From Roridomyces roridus (taxonomy: Eukaryota > Basidiomycota > Agaricomycetes > Agaricales > Mycenaceae), in assembly GCA_029378245.1 (NCBI GenBank), contig JARKIF010000004.1, positions 1,674,001 to 1,738,000 of the forward strand: 64,000 nucleotides of DNA, read 5' to 3'. Below the pieces are notes generated by a model, which did no database searches, was not told where the DNA came from, and worked only from the letters and a program-made list of their open reading frames with translations. The position numbers and the translations under genes are program-made. Below, piece after piece: positions 31,599 to 43,599 of this stretch (position 1 is the stretch's first letter; each line of letters starts with the position of its first letter).

Positions 31599-34500
31599 CT
31601 ACACTATCGAAGAGGCTTCAGAACTGCTTTGCGACGCAGACAACTCCATCGTCGGCGGCGGCAAGAACTTGGCATACAACGGCTTGCGGACAATCTTCCA
31701 GATATCGCACCACAAGATGAACGCAAGTGTCATGCCGACGATGACTCCCCACTCCCACTCAATCGCCTGCTGGTAGAACACCTTGGTGTTGAGGACAGGC
31801 ACATAGATCGCTGCGGGAGACTAAGAATAAGATACAGACACGGAACGGAGGGACGTACGCAGAACAGAGCTGGCGCAGGCAATAATGACCGACCACCAAA
31901 GGACCTTGTTCTCGTACAACGTCTTGTAGAAAGCCACGCCAGGCTCAAGATTGAAAATCGACCGCTCGACTGAAAAGTAAGAGTAAGCTCAAGTAACAAA
32001 GAAATGCAACGATACTCACAATCCTTCAGGACCCATGCATACAGCATGAACTCGAAGATGAGTGTCGCAAACACGGTGCTACGCGCGCGGGCGACCAATG
32101 TACATTGTTGGGAAACGCCCGCATTACGTTGTGTCGCGAGGTCACCGGGTGTTACCCCAGCGTACATGACAATGATAAACTAACAAAGAGTTAGTCGGTA
32201 AGGTCGACGGCGAGGAAGGTAAACGTACGCTGAGCAAACAAGTGAGACCGATACAGACACCGTACGCGAAAGTGTCGATAATCAACGCCCAGGTGAAAAC
32301 ACCGTCAATGACAGAGTGCGGTGGCTTCTTCATGAGGTTCTTCGGAGCCTTCTCCGTGCCTAAACCGAGCGACGGTGGCGTTCCAGTGATCATATTAACC
32401 CAGAGAACCGCAAGAGGGCTCAAAGGGAAGACACTGCTTGCCTCGTGGTCCCTCAAACCGAGGCCCGCGACGAGGAGCACGACAAGTGCGACATTGGTAC
32501 TGAGCAAGTGCAAGCTGAACCTCTGAATATTGAGGAACAGCCTCCGACCTTCAGCCACTGCAGAGATGATAGAGTCGAATTTGTCGTCCGTGAGCACGAG
32601 ATCCGAAGCATCTTTCGCGACATCCGAGCCAGCAAGACCCATCGCAATACCTGTTAAGCAAATAAGATGCAGGTTTCCTCGAGAATCCTGTCTGAGCTCA
32701 CCGATGGGCGCAAGCTTGAGCGCAGGTGAATCGTTGACACCATCGCCCGTCATAGCCATATGCCTTCCACGACGTTTCCCCGCCTTGATCATGCGGACCT
32801 TGGTCTGCGGCGCGCAAAGCGCAATGACCAGCGGCAATTCGTCAAGGGCGTCGATCTCGTCATCCGTCATCTTGTCAAACTGCGTGGCCTGCTGGAGGTG
32901 AGAAGAGCTGGTTTTTAGAGGGGATAACACGAACCGTCATAACCGCACTTGCAGGTGCGTCCTTGCCGATAACCTCGACACTCTCCGCAATAGCTTTGGC
33001 GGTCGAGAGATGGTCGCCAGTAAGCATGTGGACAACAATACCGGCCTCCTTGGCCGCACGAACTGCGGGGAGGGTTTCTGGACGGGGCGGGTCGAAGATG
33101 CCTGAAAATGCGCAGGTTAGTAGGCGCTTACATGTCTGCACGAAAACCCCACCTGCCAGACCAAGAAACGTCAGATCCTGCTCAACTTCGTCACGACTCA
33201 TGGCAGAGACGTCAACAGGAAGGATCCGCTGTGCCAAGCCGATGACACGAAGACCAAGGGCTGCAAACTCCTCTGCCTTGGCCAAGAGCGACTGACGCAG
33301 TTCGTCTGTGATGGGGGCAGTAGCATTAGGCGCGGATATCGGAGCTGGGATATAAGAGCTGGACGCATTGAGGAGGCGTTCGACCTGGGCGGAGAATATA
33401 AGGCGCTGGGAAAAACGTTGGGAGTATGAAAGCAACTCACAGCTCCCTTGGTGTAACAGATCGACTGGCCGTGGTTTTCATGGTCAAAGTAGATTGTAGA
33501 CATCTTCTTGGTATCGCTGCTGAACGGAAACTCGCGGAGCAGTTGGAAGCGCAGGCCCCCGTTGTCGTCGTCCTCGATGTTGACCGGCACCTGCTTTTCC
33601 CGCTGTTCTTCTCATCTTCCGACGAGAAGCTCGACTCGATGGTCATGGCCTCGTCTTCGTCTGGCGTGAGACCCGAACGGCCCATCTGGAGCTTCATAGC
33701 AAAGACCTGTAGCACATATGAGCAAGGAACAAGCTTTGGCTACGAAGACGAACCTGCAAGGCAACTTCGGTGGGGTCACCAGTGCTCACCCAGACACCGG
33801 TGTCGTTTTGCTGAATCGTTGCGACGTTGCAAAGGGAGGCGACACGAATGGCTTGCGCTAGACCTTCATGGATAGAATCCGGATTTACCACGGGCCCATT
33901 GTCACCACCTTCATGGATGTCTCCAACAGGCTCGAGTGCGTCTGACGTAGTGTGGGTGCTAAGTTCGTATCCTTCGGCGTCGCCAACGAGCCACATTTTG
34001 CGCACGGACATTTTGCCTATCCCGGAAAGTTAGTGGCGGCTGGCAAGAGAGAATCAGGGATATATACCGAGGGTCAGGGTACCAGTCTTGTCGCTGCAAA
34101 TGTCCGTGACTCCACCCAGATTCTCAAGCGCATCGAGCTTGCGGACGATAACATTGCGCTGGGCCATCCGTCGGGTACCGAGCGACATGGTGAGTGTCAA
34201 GACGACAATTAGCGACTCTGGAACGATGCCGACGGCGACAGCGATTGCCTGCCAGAGACAGTCAGATACACGAGGTGGAAGAAGACCAAGGAACGCACAT
34301 AAATCATGACCTCCTCCGTGATCTTGAATTTGGCCACCGCAAAGACAACGAGTGCAAGCAAGAAGGCGCAAAAGAATAGGACATAGGCGAGTTTGGTCAG
34401 CTTGCGCTGCAGCGGAGTGCCCTTGCGGACACCGCTGTAGACCAAAATCGTTTCCTTGATGTGGCTGAAAAGGGAAAGACGACTGTTGTCGTCTTTGTTA

Positions 34501-35553
34501 TCGTTCATGGCATCTGCGATACGTCCGATTTGAGATGACATGCCAGTGGCGACGACGATGCCTGAGCCGCGACCCTGGGTGACGACGGTGGAAGAGTAAC
34601 AAATGTTGAGGCGGTCACCGAGGGGCAAGTCCGCTTGCTTGTATGTTTCAATGGACTTGACGACTAAATCTGAGTAAGCAAGAATATGGGGTAACGAGCC
34701 AAGTTGCTTACCCGGAACGGATTCGCCAGTGAGCAACTGTTCCGATACTTCGAGGTTGGACACGATGAACAGACGAATCTGCAAAGGCGCACTAAGTTAA
34801 ATCATACACCGATAACGAAAGACGCACATCCGCGGGGACAACGTCTCCGGCTTTGATTTGAACGACGTCTCCGGGCACAACTTGCTTTGCAGGCACGACA
34901 GTGGGCTGGCCATCGCGCATGACGATGGCGGTGGGTGAAGAGAGCTGGCGGAGGGAATCCATAGTGCGCTCGGCCCTGTATTCTTGGAAGAATCCAATTC
35001 TAAGACGACGAATCAGCGACAGTAGAAGTACGGAGTTTAGACATACACTGTGTTGACAAAGATTACGCCGGCAATGACACCCCCTTCGATCCAGTCGCGG
35101 ACATCAAAACTGAGACCCAATGCACCCACAAGGACAAGGGTAAGGGCATTGGCTGGGAAAAGTCAGTCTTGGAGAAGATGACCAAAGAACAAACTCACCC
35201 AGCTGACTTATAAGCAGCCGTATGATAGAAATGCCCTCGTCAGCGCCGAGAGCGTTTTCGCCGTATCGCACGACACGTTCGGAGGCCACCTTCTTGGCAA
35301 GACCTTCGGTGGGAGAGGTGTCGAGTAATTCGAGCAGGTGAGGGATAGACAGCGTATGTGAACGGGTCGCAATGCCTTGTTCAGATACGTTGGTTCTCGT
35401 CGACGACGTGGAGCTGCGGGTTATTTGGCCCGGATCGGAGGATTGAAGATTCGGTATGGGGGGCTCGTCGCCCTCTGATGGAGCGGGCTGGTCGACTGGT
35501 TTCTGGTCCACGTTTGGAGAGACATGGTTGGGACTCGTTGAGGGCTCTGTCAT
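31599..35553 (-). CDS. P-type cation-transporting ATPase, type IID (ENA-like)
   Basis: Fifteen exons with consistent phases: 35199-35553, 35047-35152, 34828-34999, 34712-34778, 34299-34669, 34068-34248, 33754-34016, 33441-33706, 33153-33384, 32935-33101, 32702-32891, 32229-32650, 32020-32179, 31859-31969, 31599-31810; about 1090 residues. Motifs in order: cation-ATPase N-terminal domain (SPTEGLAKKVASERVVRYG), actuator loop LTGESVP, membrane motif GIVPESLIVVLTLT, phosphorylation site CSDKTGTLTLG, FDPPRPE and MLTGDHLSTAKAIAE, hinge MTGDGVNDSPALK, and C-terminal membrane segments. The DRLNICYSSTVVTQGRGSGI and TPPSLGLGTE regions point to the fungal Na+/K+ (ENA) group, which exports sodium or potassium at the plasma membrane. 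Exon 8 (33441-33706) is 266 nt although its borders need a multiple of three, so the nucleotide-binding domain contains a one-base frame break near 33610. Confidence 0.88.
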
Positions 35554-35559
35554 TCAGGT

Positions 35560-36100
35560 GGGGGAGTGCTTGGAGACCCTATTCAGCGGTGGGGCAGCGT
35601 TTTGTATTTGCGCGCAAGGTTCCAAGAGAATCTCGGCCACCGTCATCGCACAGCAAAACCAGCTTGAGAGATGCTTGGAAAAGTCTCGGGAGCCTTGGCC
35701 GGCCTGGGGAAAGGCGAGAAAGACCCATCTGCGTAGATATGAGATTTCAGATGGTAGCTAGAAGTTCGGAACGCACCAGGCGTCATCCCAGTGGACTGCG
35801 CTAGGTGGATATGCAGCGCCAGTAGTCCATCCTGGGAGGATGAGCCAGATCCAGCGTGGCAGGACAAGTAAATGTGAAGTTGAGAGCGTTGGCCGTTGAC
35901 GGTGACATCAAGGTGCGCTTTCTGTTTGTGACCACCATCCTCCAACCCGCGATACCACACCCGCTGCGATATCCGAATATTCAGGTGACACGGCGCTCTT
36001 CACAAACCACCCTCTCCCCATATCCAGGTGAGATACTCGCGCTTGACATCGCCCAGAAGACCAACTTCAGTACCAGACTTTTCCTTTCGGTGAACTGCAG
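35560..36100. other. Shared upstream region of ATPase and F-box gene
   Basis: About 550 bp between the divergent starts of the cation ATPase (35553, minus) and the F-box gene (36104, plus). No TATA box is placed convincingly and no reading frame is supported. Confidence 0.4.
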
Positions 36101-36103
36101 GCC

Positions 36104-37378
36104 ATGTCCACCGCCACAGAGATCGAGGCGCGCATCGCTGAGGTCTCAAACTCCATGAAAGTACACAGGGACCTTTCGAAACAGCTGCATCGCAAAGAAC
36201 TCCAGCTTCGACGCCAGCTCAACGCTGCCAACGATCCAATTGCCCAACTCCCTCTCGAGGTCTCTTCTGAAATCTTCATTCAATGCCTTCACCCGTGGCC
36301 GGACCCACGCGCTGACGAGGCCCCCTACATTCTGCTCAACGTCTGCCACGAATGGTGCAAGATCGTCCTTTCCACCCCTACGTTGTGGTCCACAATTCGC
36401 GTCGTCTTTCCCAAAGCCAATAGTTGCAAGGAGGCTTTGTGCACACGGCTTACACGCGCTCGAAACCGACCTCTGCACATATTCATCGAGATCACAGGAC
36501 CCCCCGATCCCAATGTACTCTCCCTCGTATGGCGCGAATCAGCGCGGCTGAAATGCCTCTCCGTCTTCCTTGGCAAGACCGACTATTCATTCTCCCGCGA
36601 GGTTTTCGAAGGGATGAAGCCCCCATCGCTCAAGTCCCTTACAACCTTCATCTTTCGTGGCGGGAAAACGACGAATTCTTGTTATTGGTCCTATCTCGTC
36701 CGCCTCCTTCGCCGCTGCCCCAATCTCATCCATTTAACATTGGACAACGTAATGCCCGTGAATGTGTGGGTGAATGATGCGGCGAACAACCTTGTGTTTC
36801 CACATCTTCGTCGGATCGTTTTTGCACCAGATTGGGAACAGCTCCCTGGCAAGGCCGACTTTCTCAAAGGCGTTTCCGCGCCCCAGCTGGAGACCCTCCA
36901 CCTCCCCATGTCGAGGAGAAACTTCACCCGGGTCGATTTCCAGTCTTTCCTGGACCGCTCCATGCCCCCGCTCCAGGAGCTGGTCCTCGATTGTTCCAAC
37001 GTCACTGGACACGCCTTGACGGAAGACGCGCTGTCCCTCATGCCCGCACTCGCACACTTGAAGCTCATCGCGCCCGTCCCTCCCGTCATGGAACACTTTT
37101 TCAAAATCCTAGCCCGTCCCTACAGCTTGCTTCTCCCGAGCCTCGTGCATTTGAGAATCCGCGGCGTCGTCCCCCCTTTTTCGGATCGCTCGTGGAAACT
37201 CGTCCTCGATGGGCTCACGGCGCGGCGGACGCAGATAAAGCATGCGAGCATCACGATTGTCGCGGGGAAGGTTAAGATGCCTCCGCGAAAGATTTTTGGG
37301 TCCCTTATGGATTTGTCGGCGGATGGGTTGTATTTCTTTCTGGCAGCTGGGCAGCCTGAAGAAAAGGATACTGTATAA
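36104..37378 (+). CDS. F-box domain protein (Agaricomycete expanded family)
   Basis: A single exon of 424 residues from MSTATEIEARI. Residues 5-40 form a coiled coil; the F-box covers about 43-95 (NDPIAQLPLEVSSEIFIQC, then LLNVCHEWCKIVL and LWSTIRVVF); the remainder is leucine-rich (PPSLKSLTTFIF, CPNLIHLTLDNV, APQLETLHLPM, LPSLVHLRIRGV). It is the best-preserved member of the family in this window, with no break. The predicted role is an SCF adaptor. It diverges from the cation ATPase gene and is followed by copy 4 of the TATA-hairpin unit. Confidence 0.88.
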   Translation: MSTATEIEARIAEVSNSMKVHRDLSKQLHRKELQLRRQLNAANDPIAQLPLEVSSEIFIQCLHPWPDPRADEAPYILLNVCHEWCKIVLSTPTLWSTIRVVFPKANSCKEALCTRLTRARNRPLHIFIEITGPPDPNVLSLVWRESARLKCLSVFLGKTDYSFSREVFEGMKPPSLKSLTTFIFRGGKTTNSCYWSYLVRLLRRCPNLIHLTLDNVMPVNVWVNDAANNLVFPHLRRIVFAPDWEQLPGKADFLKGVSAPQLETLHLPMSRRNFTRVDFQSFLDRSMPPLQELVLDCSNVTGHALTEDALSLMPALAHLKLIAPVPPVMEHFFKILARPYSLLLPSLVHLRIRGVVPPFSDRSWKLVLDGLTARRTQIKHASITIVAGKVKMPPRKIFGSLMDLSADGLYFFLAAGQPEEKDTV

Positions 37379-37504
37379 GTAGATGGAAATGGATATGTAC
37401 ATTTGGATTGTAATTTCTATGAATTGTTTTGCGTCCTCGAGAAGATTTTGTGGGCGGCTGTTTGTTCGTCATCCCAATTCGGACCTCCATTTTGCCTCCA
37501 TTGC

Positions 37505-38310
37505 AATGCATTCCCCGAGTCAAGCCCCGAGTGAACCGCTCATAAAGGCACCCGCGATTCCCGAGCCAGCTCCCGAGTCAAATAATCAAAAAAATTGTTT
37601 GTCGGGTATAAACTGCCAGCCGCCGGGTGGCTGACACCCCAGGGCTCTTGCCTCTCGACCACCAGCATCTCCTCAAGGTGCTCTCTCATTCTCTCGCTCG
37701 AATCCTTTCTGATTATACCCAGACTTGGATCAAGCGGACCTCAGGACCTCAAGGTACTTCTCTCTCTTCATACCAGCTTCTCGTCGTTGCTGACCCGCGC
37801 CCTTTACCAGACTCAAGACCGTGGATTCCTCAAGACCTCAAGGTTCGTGTTCATTCTCCTCACATGCACCCTGTCTAACCCTCTCCCAGACTTCGTTTAT
37901 ACATCAAGTTCGCGCAACGCCCTCGATGAATCCTGCTCCGGGCGTGGGTTCCATATCGATACCTCTACGGCGGGAGTAGTACCACGACTGGATACTCCGG
38001 GAGGACGAATGTAGGCTTCCCCGTGTACTGTTTTTCCGGCGCAGCAGGAGGAGGGGTGTCTTGTCTTCGGGTTCTCTTTCATGGTGCGTTTTCGTCCTCT
38101 TCTTCGTCTTTTACACTGTTACTGATACCCTCGCCTATATGTTCTCGTCGCTGCCGTTTGAAGGAGCTTGGGAGAAGTAGTCAGTAGGTAGTTTCTCGGG
38201 GATGGGCTCGCCGTCCTTCGTGCCCCCTTGTCGTGGGCCCCGAGCTTGCGGTTCTCGTTTCGGGAACTTACCAAGGCGCGAAAAGGTGGTAACTTTCTGA
38301 ATATATTCTG
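37505..38310 (+). repeat. TATA-hairpin repeat unit, copy 4
   Basis: Upstream tract with four CCCGAG words (37511-37577), TATAAA at 37607-37612, palindrome CAGCC-N7-GGCTG, then short exon-like pieces (TCAAGACC..., ACCTCAAG) separated by candidate 50-nt GT-AG introns, a TCGATGAATCC segment, and the 3' domain at about 38177-38285. The stems are CTCGGGG / CCCCGAG and GTTCTCG / CGGGAAC. Copy 6 is its closest relative. Confidence 0.7.
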
Positions 38311-38693
38311 TTCTATTGTCCAGTCGAGCAATAGTCCCGGGTCTTCGCCGATGAGTCTGTCAAGGACGCCGCATAGCAACGAGCAAGGACTCGACCTGAC
38401 GAGCAGCAAACCCATCTCATTACTTTGACGACGATGTATCCAAGCGTTCAAGAGGCACAGCCGTGAAATCTCGAAGGTGTCGCTGTATTTGGAATGTACT
38501 CGACTAGCGACGACGATTACAAATGCAATATTGATTTATCTGTGGGAGAGACTTGAACCACATCATGCGGTTTCTTCTAAACAGCATGAGCACCGTCGAA
38601 AACAAGGAGGCAAGAATCACTTACTAAATAGTAGAAATGCGCGTTAAGGTATTGGAGGTTGTTTGCTACAACTCGGACAAACGAGCGCCCGAC

Positions 38694-40307
38694 TCAGATG
38701 AAAGAGTTGGCCGCTCCAGAATGCCTGACGACGAATTAGAATCATTTCGTGAAAGTGATAGAGGGTGAATGAACGAACCGGCTCATCTTGTGATCCTGGA
38801 GACCCTGCTCGCTGAACAGCCTGCGACTTGAATGCGGACAATCTGGGCAGGGCCTGTCGCGGGTTTGCTTGGCCTTTGAGTTGTTCGGCACTTCGACTCC
38901 TTCGTGCCTACCAGAAGTTCAGGTTTCGGTCGAGGGTGGTGGAAAGAAACTTGCTTGTCTTGGAGGTGGAAAAACAAGCCGTCTGGTCTAAGTAGTCGGC
39001 TGCAAAGCTCACACTTGATTCGGTCGTCGAGTCGACGTATGTGGGTCCATGCTGACGATCCTCAGTCGGTAATCGTTGAGCACGGGTAACACGCACTGGT
39101 CGTCGTAAGCAACGTCAAGTCACGACTGAACGCGTCAATCACACTGCGCGCCGCAGGACAGTCCAAAACATCTTTGCCCTTGATGTTTTCCGCCCGACAC
39201 ATACGTTTTATGCTGTTGAATGTCAATTCGCGTGAAACAAGCAAGGTGCCAAAAGGAGCAACTCACAAAGACATATTGACTTTCTCCACGGCAACCTTTT
39301 CCGTCAGATAAAAGCGATGCCATACTTCAAGGAAGGCGGAGTGCTGGGGAGCATTGAGCCTCGAAATTGAAACATCAAGACAAAGCACAACCTGTGATAG
39401 AATTGCCCGATCGCGGGCTCTCAATGCCCATTCCTGCACGGAATTATTAGGAGACGAAAAGGCATGTACAGAGTCACCAACCGTGTCCAACTCCTCGCTG
39501 CTCCGAACGCGGGTGCCTCTTGGATCCCGCCACGAATCGCCTTGGTCGACGGCTATCGCTTGTTTGCGTTCCGCTTCGGCATCCTTTATCGCGCGGTGGG
39601 AGTATTCGTAGACGAGTCCGCGGGCGCCGACGATGGTGCGAAACCGGCGAGGAAGCCAATTTCCCCACGAAAAGGCGAGGTAGTCGTTTTTCTCATCGAC
39701 CCATTTCGAGTTGTCACTGAAACTCTTGGTATCGGGCTTGAAGCGTTGGCGCAAACTCACGACAACAGTTCTTCCCGACATTTAGCCTGCTCCAAACGTA
39801 AGAATATAGACGTCATGAGATCCTCGTAAAACTGACCGAACACGCGCGGAAGCGAAAGAGAAAATGGCACGGTGGAGAGTTCGTCCATGTCGAGCATTGC
39901 TGTGCCGAATTGTGAGATGGATTTAAGAGCAGCGAGTAGCAGACGAACTGTGCAAAGGCCGCCCCCGAACAGCCAGGAGGCACACGCCAACGGAGAGTAG
40001 TTTGCCCGAGATTCGACAAGAGGAGGCGGAGGCAGTTGTGGACAGTTCCCGCGAGATAAATTGCCGTAAGCCGACTCCCAGAGGCAACGGTTTGGTTGAA
40101 TGAATGCCCTCAGGGACTTGGAGGTGCAGGAGATCTGGGCGAGATCGAAAGGACTGCACAGGCTGAAAATCTGTACGAAAGGGTGAGGACAGAGACCAGC
40201 AATACACGGAAGACGCTCACTTCGAACGCAACAGCGAGGGGCAGTGGTTTACCGAAGAGTAGAGAAGTCGCAGCGCGGGCAGGTCGGGTTGGATGGAGGT
40301 TGCTCAT
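38694..40307 (-). CDS. F-box protein with C-terminal C2H2-like fingers, paralogue 1
   Basis: Nine exons (40221-40307, 39761-40170, 39482-39716, 39392-39433, 39267-39343, 39097-39212, 38912-39051, 38779-38873, 38694-38724) join in phase to 410 residues. The F-box spans the first intron: LPLAVAFE then IFSLCSPFDLAQISCTSKSL. It is followed by LSRGNCPQLPPPLVESRANY, a charged helical middle (KWVDEKNDYL, RAIKDAEAERKQAI), KRMCRAENIKGKDVLDCPA, and two Cys/His fingers: CELC with two later His, and CPDC...GLQDHKM. Combining an F-box with zinc fingers is common in mushrooms; it probably binds substrate or nucleic acid for SCF-mediated turnover. The start lies head-to-head with copy 5 of the TATA-hairpin unit, about 30-120 bp away. 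Confidence 0.75.
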
Positions 40308-40339
40308 GAGGTGCGAATGATGGCCGTGAGCGCCGATCT

Positions 40340-41050
40340 CGCCTGGTCACTGACCACGATGTCGCTCTTCGTTGTCGGTTACGCTCGTCGTCGTCTGCAG
40401 CGGTCTCGGAGATACAAAGCTGCTCCTCCGGTCTCGATCTCTCCATTCTTCCAGTGGCACTTCCGCGTCCCCGAGCAATTCCGAGTCCCCGAGTAAACAA
40501 ATTATTTGCTGCGTGTATAAGAAGCCAGCCTCTGGGCGGCTGACATTCAAGCCTCTTGCCCTCTGCCCACCATCCGGTACGTCTCTTCCCCATGCCCATC
40601 GTCTCATCACCGCTGACCTCGCCGTTTACCAGATACTTTGTCCACGGAGCCCTCAATGACCCCTTAGGCACCCTGGGCATGTTCACGCAGAAGCGGTACC
40701 TTGGCAGGGACCCCTCGGGGCCGATTCCCCGCCAGGCTGGACCTCGAGGACGACTGACGGGGAGACTGTTGCGGGAATGCTAGCCGAGAGAGCTCTGTAT
40801 TCACAATTTCGTTCAAAGTGCGTTTCCTGTCCTTTGCTCTTCGATTCATCGCTCATCGTTATCTTCTCCCAGCTTCGATCGCCGCCGTCGCCGACACTGG
40901 GTCTCGCTGGATGTAGTCAGTAGGTAGATTCTCGGGGGGTGGGTTCGCAACCCATCGCGCCTCCTTGTCGTTGGACCCCCGGGCTTGCGACTCTCTCATC
41001 GAGAGAGTTTACCAAGAGCGCGATAATATGCACTTCGTGAATATAACATG
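40340..41050 (+). repeat. TATA-hairpin repeat unit, copy 5
   Basis: Conserved upstream part shared with copies 1 and 7 (CGTCGTCGTCTGCAG, GGTCTCGATCTCT, two CCCGAG words), TATAAGA at 40516-40522, palindrome CAGCC-N7-GGCTG, and 3' domain at about 40915-41027. The inner hairpin TGGGTT-CGC-AACCCA and the second hairpin ACTCTCTC-ATC-GAGAGAGT are both perfect. It is transcribed away from the F-box/C2H2 gene. Confidence 0.72.
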
Positions 41051-41059
41051 TGTTCTGCT

Positions 41060-42760
41060 TCCAACCGCCCGACGACCTAAGCTCGCGACACTCAACGCTC
41101 GTTTTGATAATGTCCAATGCTTCGCTCAACGTCTCTACTCTAATATCTCTTGCGCCGCAACAGCTCCCGTGACAGCACGAACCAGCGAAAGACCAAATCG
41201 TGCAGGACGCCATCTGTGTTGAGAGACACCCCGCTATGCACCCAGCTGCACCCTACACAAGCCGAAAGCCTGCTTCCCTTCCGCGACCCCAGTAACCGAG
41301 ACGTCGCCATATCTCGTTCGCATCAAGTGCTGGAAGGAGAGAAGGAAGTAGAATATCTTCCCGGTGCATCTGAACTTTGCGGAACAATCAGCGACGGGCT
41401 GAACATCAGCGTCAGGCGATTTGATCCTCTCTTCGTTCATACACACGGTGCTGACATGCCGATAGTGCAAGCCGCCGCGGTATTTCGCGTATCTTGAAGA
41501 TCAGAAGTGTATCGCGTGACCGTGAACAGCATCCATCCGAATCCGGATGATTTGCAATCACCCACTCTTCTTCCTCTTCTTCTTCACTGGCACTGCCCCA
41601 GGCGAAAATACCCAGCGCTATCTCGGTCCCTGGTTCTATGTACTCGATGCATTCAATACATAGTCGGCGGACGAATGCCATTCCATCCGATTCAGTAACT
41701 TCCTAAGTTCCTTTCGACGAGGCTTTCGCTCGTTTATGCTGCCGTTCTTGGGCTCTGTCTGAAAAGAACGCAGTGAGTGACAGACTTGATATCATCAGAG
41801 AATGCTCATCTAACTCGTATCTGCAGACCTCTAACCTTTGAGAGACCTCCAGAGCAGATGCTATCTTCCCCAGCCTCCAGGGTCTCATACAAGTCACGGC
41901 GGTGGTGGTTGACGCTGAGTAAACGGTGTGTAAATGAACGACCGTCACCCGTATATGACCCAACCGACGCGCAGATGAGGTAGACACCGCCGCTCCGTAG
42001 CATGGACTACCATGAGCAAATGTCGTTGCGGACGTTGGTCGACTGTAATGGGACGCTTGAAAGCAGCGATCCTCTCAACCCAGGAGACTCCCTGACGGCG
42101 CACTTCGAGTTCATGCTCGATCGTCAAGACCCAAGGTACGTATGTCCTGTTTCTGTACCATCACTTGCATTAAGCTTGTACATTTCTAAGACTGCGTGCC
42201 GACCGTATTCGCCCAATATCCCGCAAGTATAGCCAAGATCTCGATTTCCCTCGGTTCTCTGCAGAAGTCTCGGCGACGATTCAAGAGGTTGGAGGAGAAT
42301 GCTCGGAGTACGGAGTGGGGCCCGGGATGACAATAAGAGGTGTGTACATCGCTATTGTGCACTTCGACACGCTGCTAAGGTGTTCAAAGAGAAGCATTCA
42401 CGACCTTCTTTCACCCAACCGTCCTGCTTGGCTTGGACCGAGCATGATGCAGCGCGGTGGTGGAGCTGCCTTCGAGGCCTCTTCGCCGCGATTGCTCCCA
42501 TTTCGAGTACTCTTGCTGCTACTTGCGCCTACGTGGAATGTCTCGATGGAAAGGCGAAGAGGAAATGAAACTCGCGCACATTGGGCAGCGCCCCGGATAT
42601 CTAGTCGACCTTCAATTCCCGTCCATGGGCCACCACTCCATTGCCTATCACAGGACAGGTCTCACTCCTTCCCTTGCGCCGCTAATGCACACGAAAAGAC
42701 AAAGATGACCAAAAAATACATGATATTGCCTCTTGTTTGTTCCAAATCAATCACTTCATT
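41060..42760. other. Unresolved stretch with several open frames
   Basis: On the minus strand a frame at 41412-41681 encodes about 89 residues with a run of Glu (SEEEEEEEW). On the plus strand a frame from ATG 42002 can be spliced at about 42134 to a second exon (LRADRIRPISRKYSQDLDFP, then FSAEVSATIQEVGGECSEYG). Neither matches a family I know, and the two conflict in direction. They may be remnants of decayed genes between two copies of the TATA-hairpin unit. Confidence 0.3.
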
Positions 42761-42764
42761 CCAA

Positions 42765-43590
42765 TCCATTCCCGTTCCCGAGCCAAGCCCCGAGTCGACC
42801 GTTCAAAAAACTTATTTGCAGCTACGCGACACAAAGGCACCCACGATTCCCGAGCCATTCCCCGAGCAAGATCCTCAAAAAATTTGTTTGTCGCGGCGCG
42901 AGGTACTCAGGTATACAATGCCAGCCGCTGGGTGGCTGACACTCCAGGGCTCTTGCCTCTCGACCACCACCCCTTCAAGGTTCTCCCTGACTCTCTCTGG
43001 TCGAATCGTTTCAGACCCCCCCGCTGTCTGCTAGACTCGATCCATCAAGACCTTCAAGGTATTGCCCGTTCTCTCCCTCCGAATCGTCATTGACTGTCGC
43101 TCATGAGTCATTGCCAGACTCAAGATCATCCTTCAGACGTTCCTTCAAGGTGCTTCAACCCCGCTCTCCTCACTCTCATCCGTACTTATCCGTTCGCCAG
43201 ATTTTGTTTCGTGGGGTCCTCGATGAATGCGGCTCCGGGCGGGTGTTCAACAGCAATACCTCTATGGCGGGAGTACCACGACTGGCTACTCCGGGAGGAC
43301 GTCTGGGCCGAAGCCAGTCCCCGAGCAAGCGTTGTAGCCGCAGGAGAGGGCACCCCGGGCTCAGCTTCTCTTTCATGGTGCGGCATCCTTTCTTCATCTC
43401 TTACACCTGTACTGAACCTCTTCTCTGCCCGCCGTACTCGTCATTTTTGCGCTGCCTGGATGAGTTGGACCCAGTAGTCAGTAGGTAGTTTCTCGGGGAT
43501 GGGCTCACCGTCCTTCGCGCCCCCTTGTCGTGGGCCCCGAGCTTGCGGTTCTCGTTCTGAGAGCTTACCAAGGCGCGAAAAATGGTTTAA
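42765..43590 (+). repeat. TATA-hairpin repeat unit, copy 6
   Basis: Upstream CCCGAG words (42775-42872), a degenerate TATA (TATACAA near 42912), palindrome CAGCC-N7-GGCTG, exon-like pieces ending TTCAAG before candidate introns, the TCGATGAATGCGGCTCCGGG segment near 43221, and the 3' domain at about 43472-43582 with stems CTCGGGG / CCCCGAG and GTTCTC / GAGAGC. Its whole length aligns with copy 4. Confidence 0.7.
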
Positions 43591-43599
43591 TTAGACTGT

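Noticed and set aside
33426..33875. Long plus-strand frame opposite the cation ATPase
   Set aside because: It is a shadow of the ATPase exons on the other strand; the minus-strand motifs and splice phases explain the sequence.
40915..41027. tRNA or rRNA fragment in the conserved 3' domain of the repeat unit
   Set aside because: The GGGTTCGCAACCC stem recalls a T-arm, but the rest does not fold as a tRNA, and the eight copies share a different two-hairpin layout.
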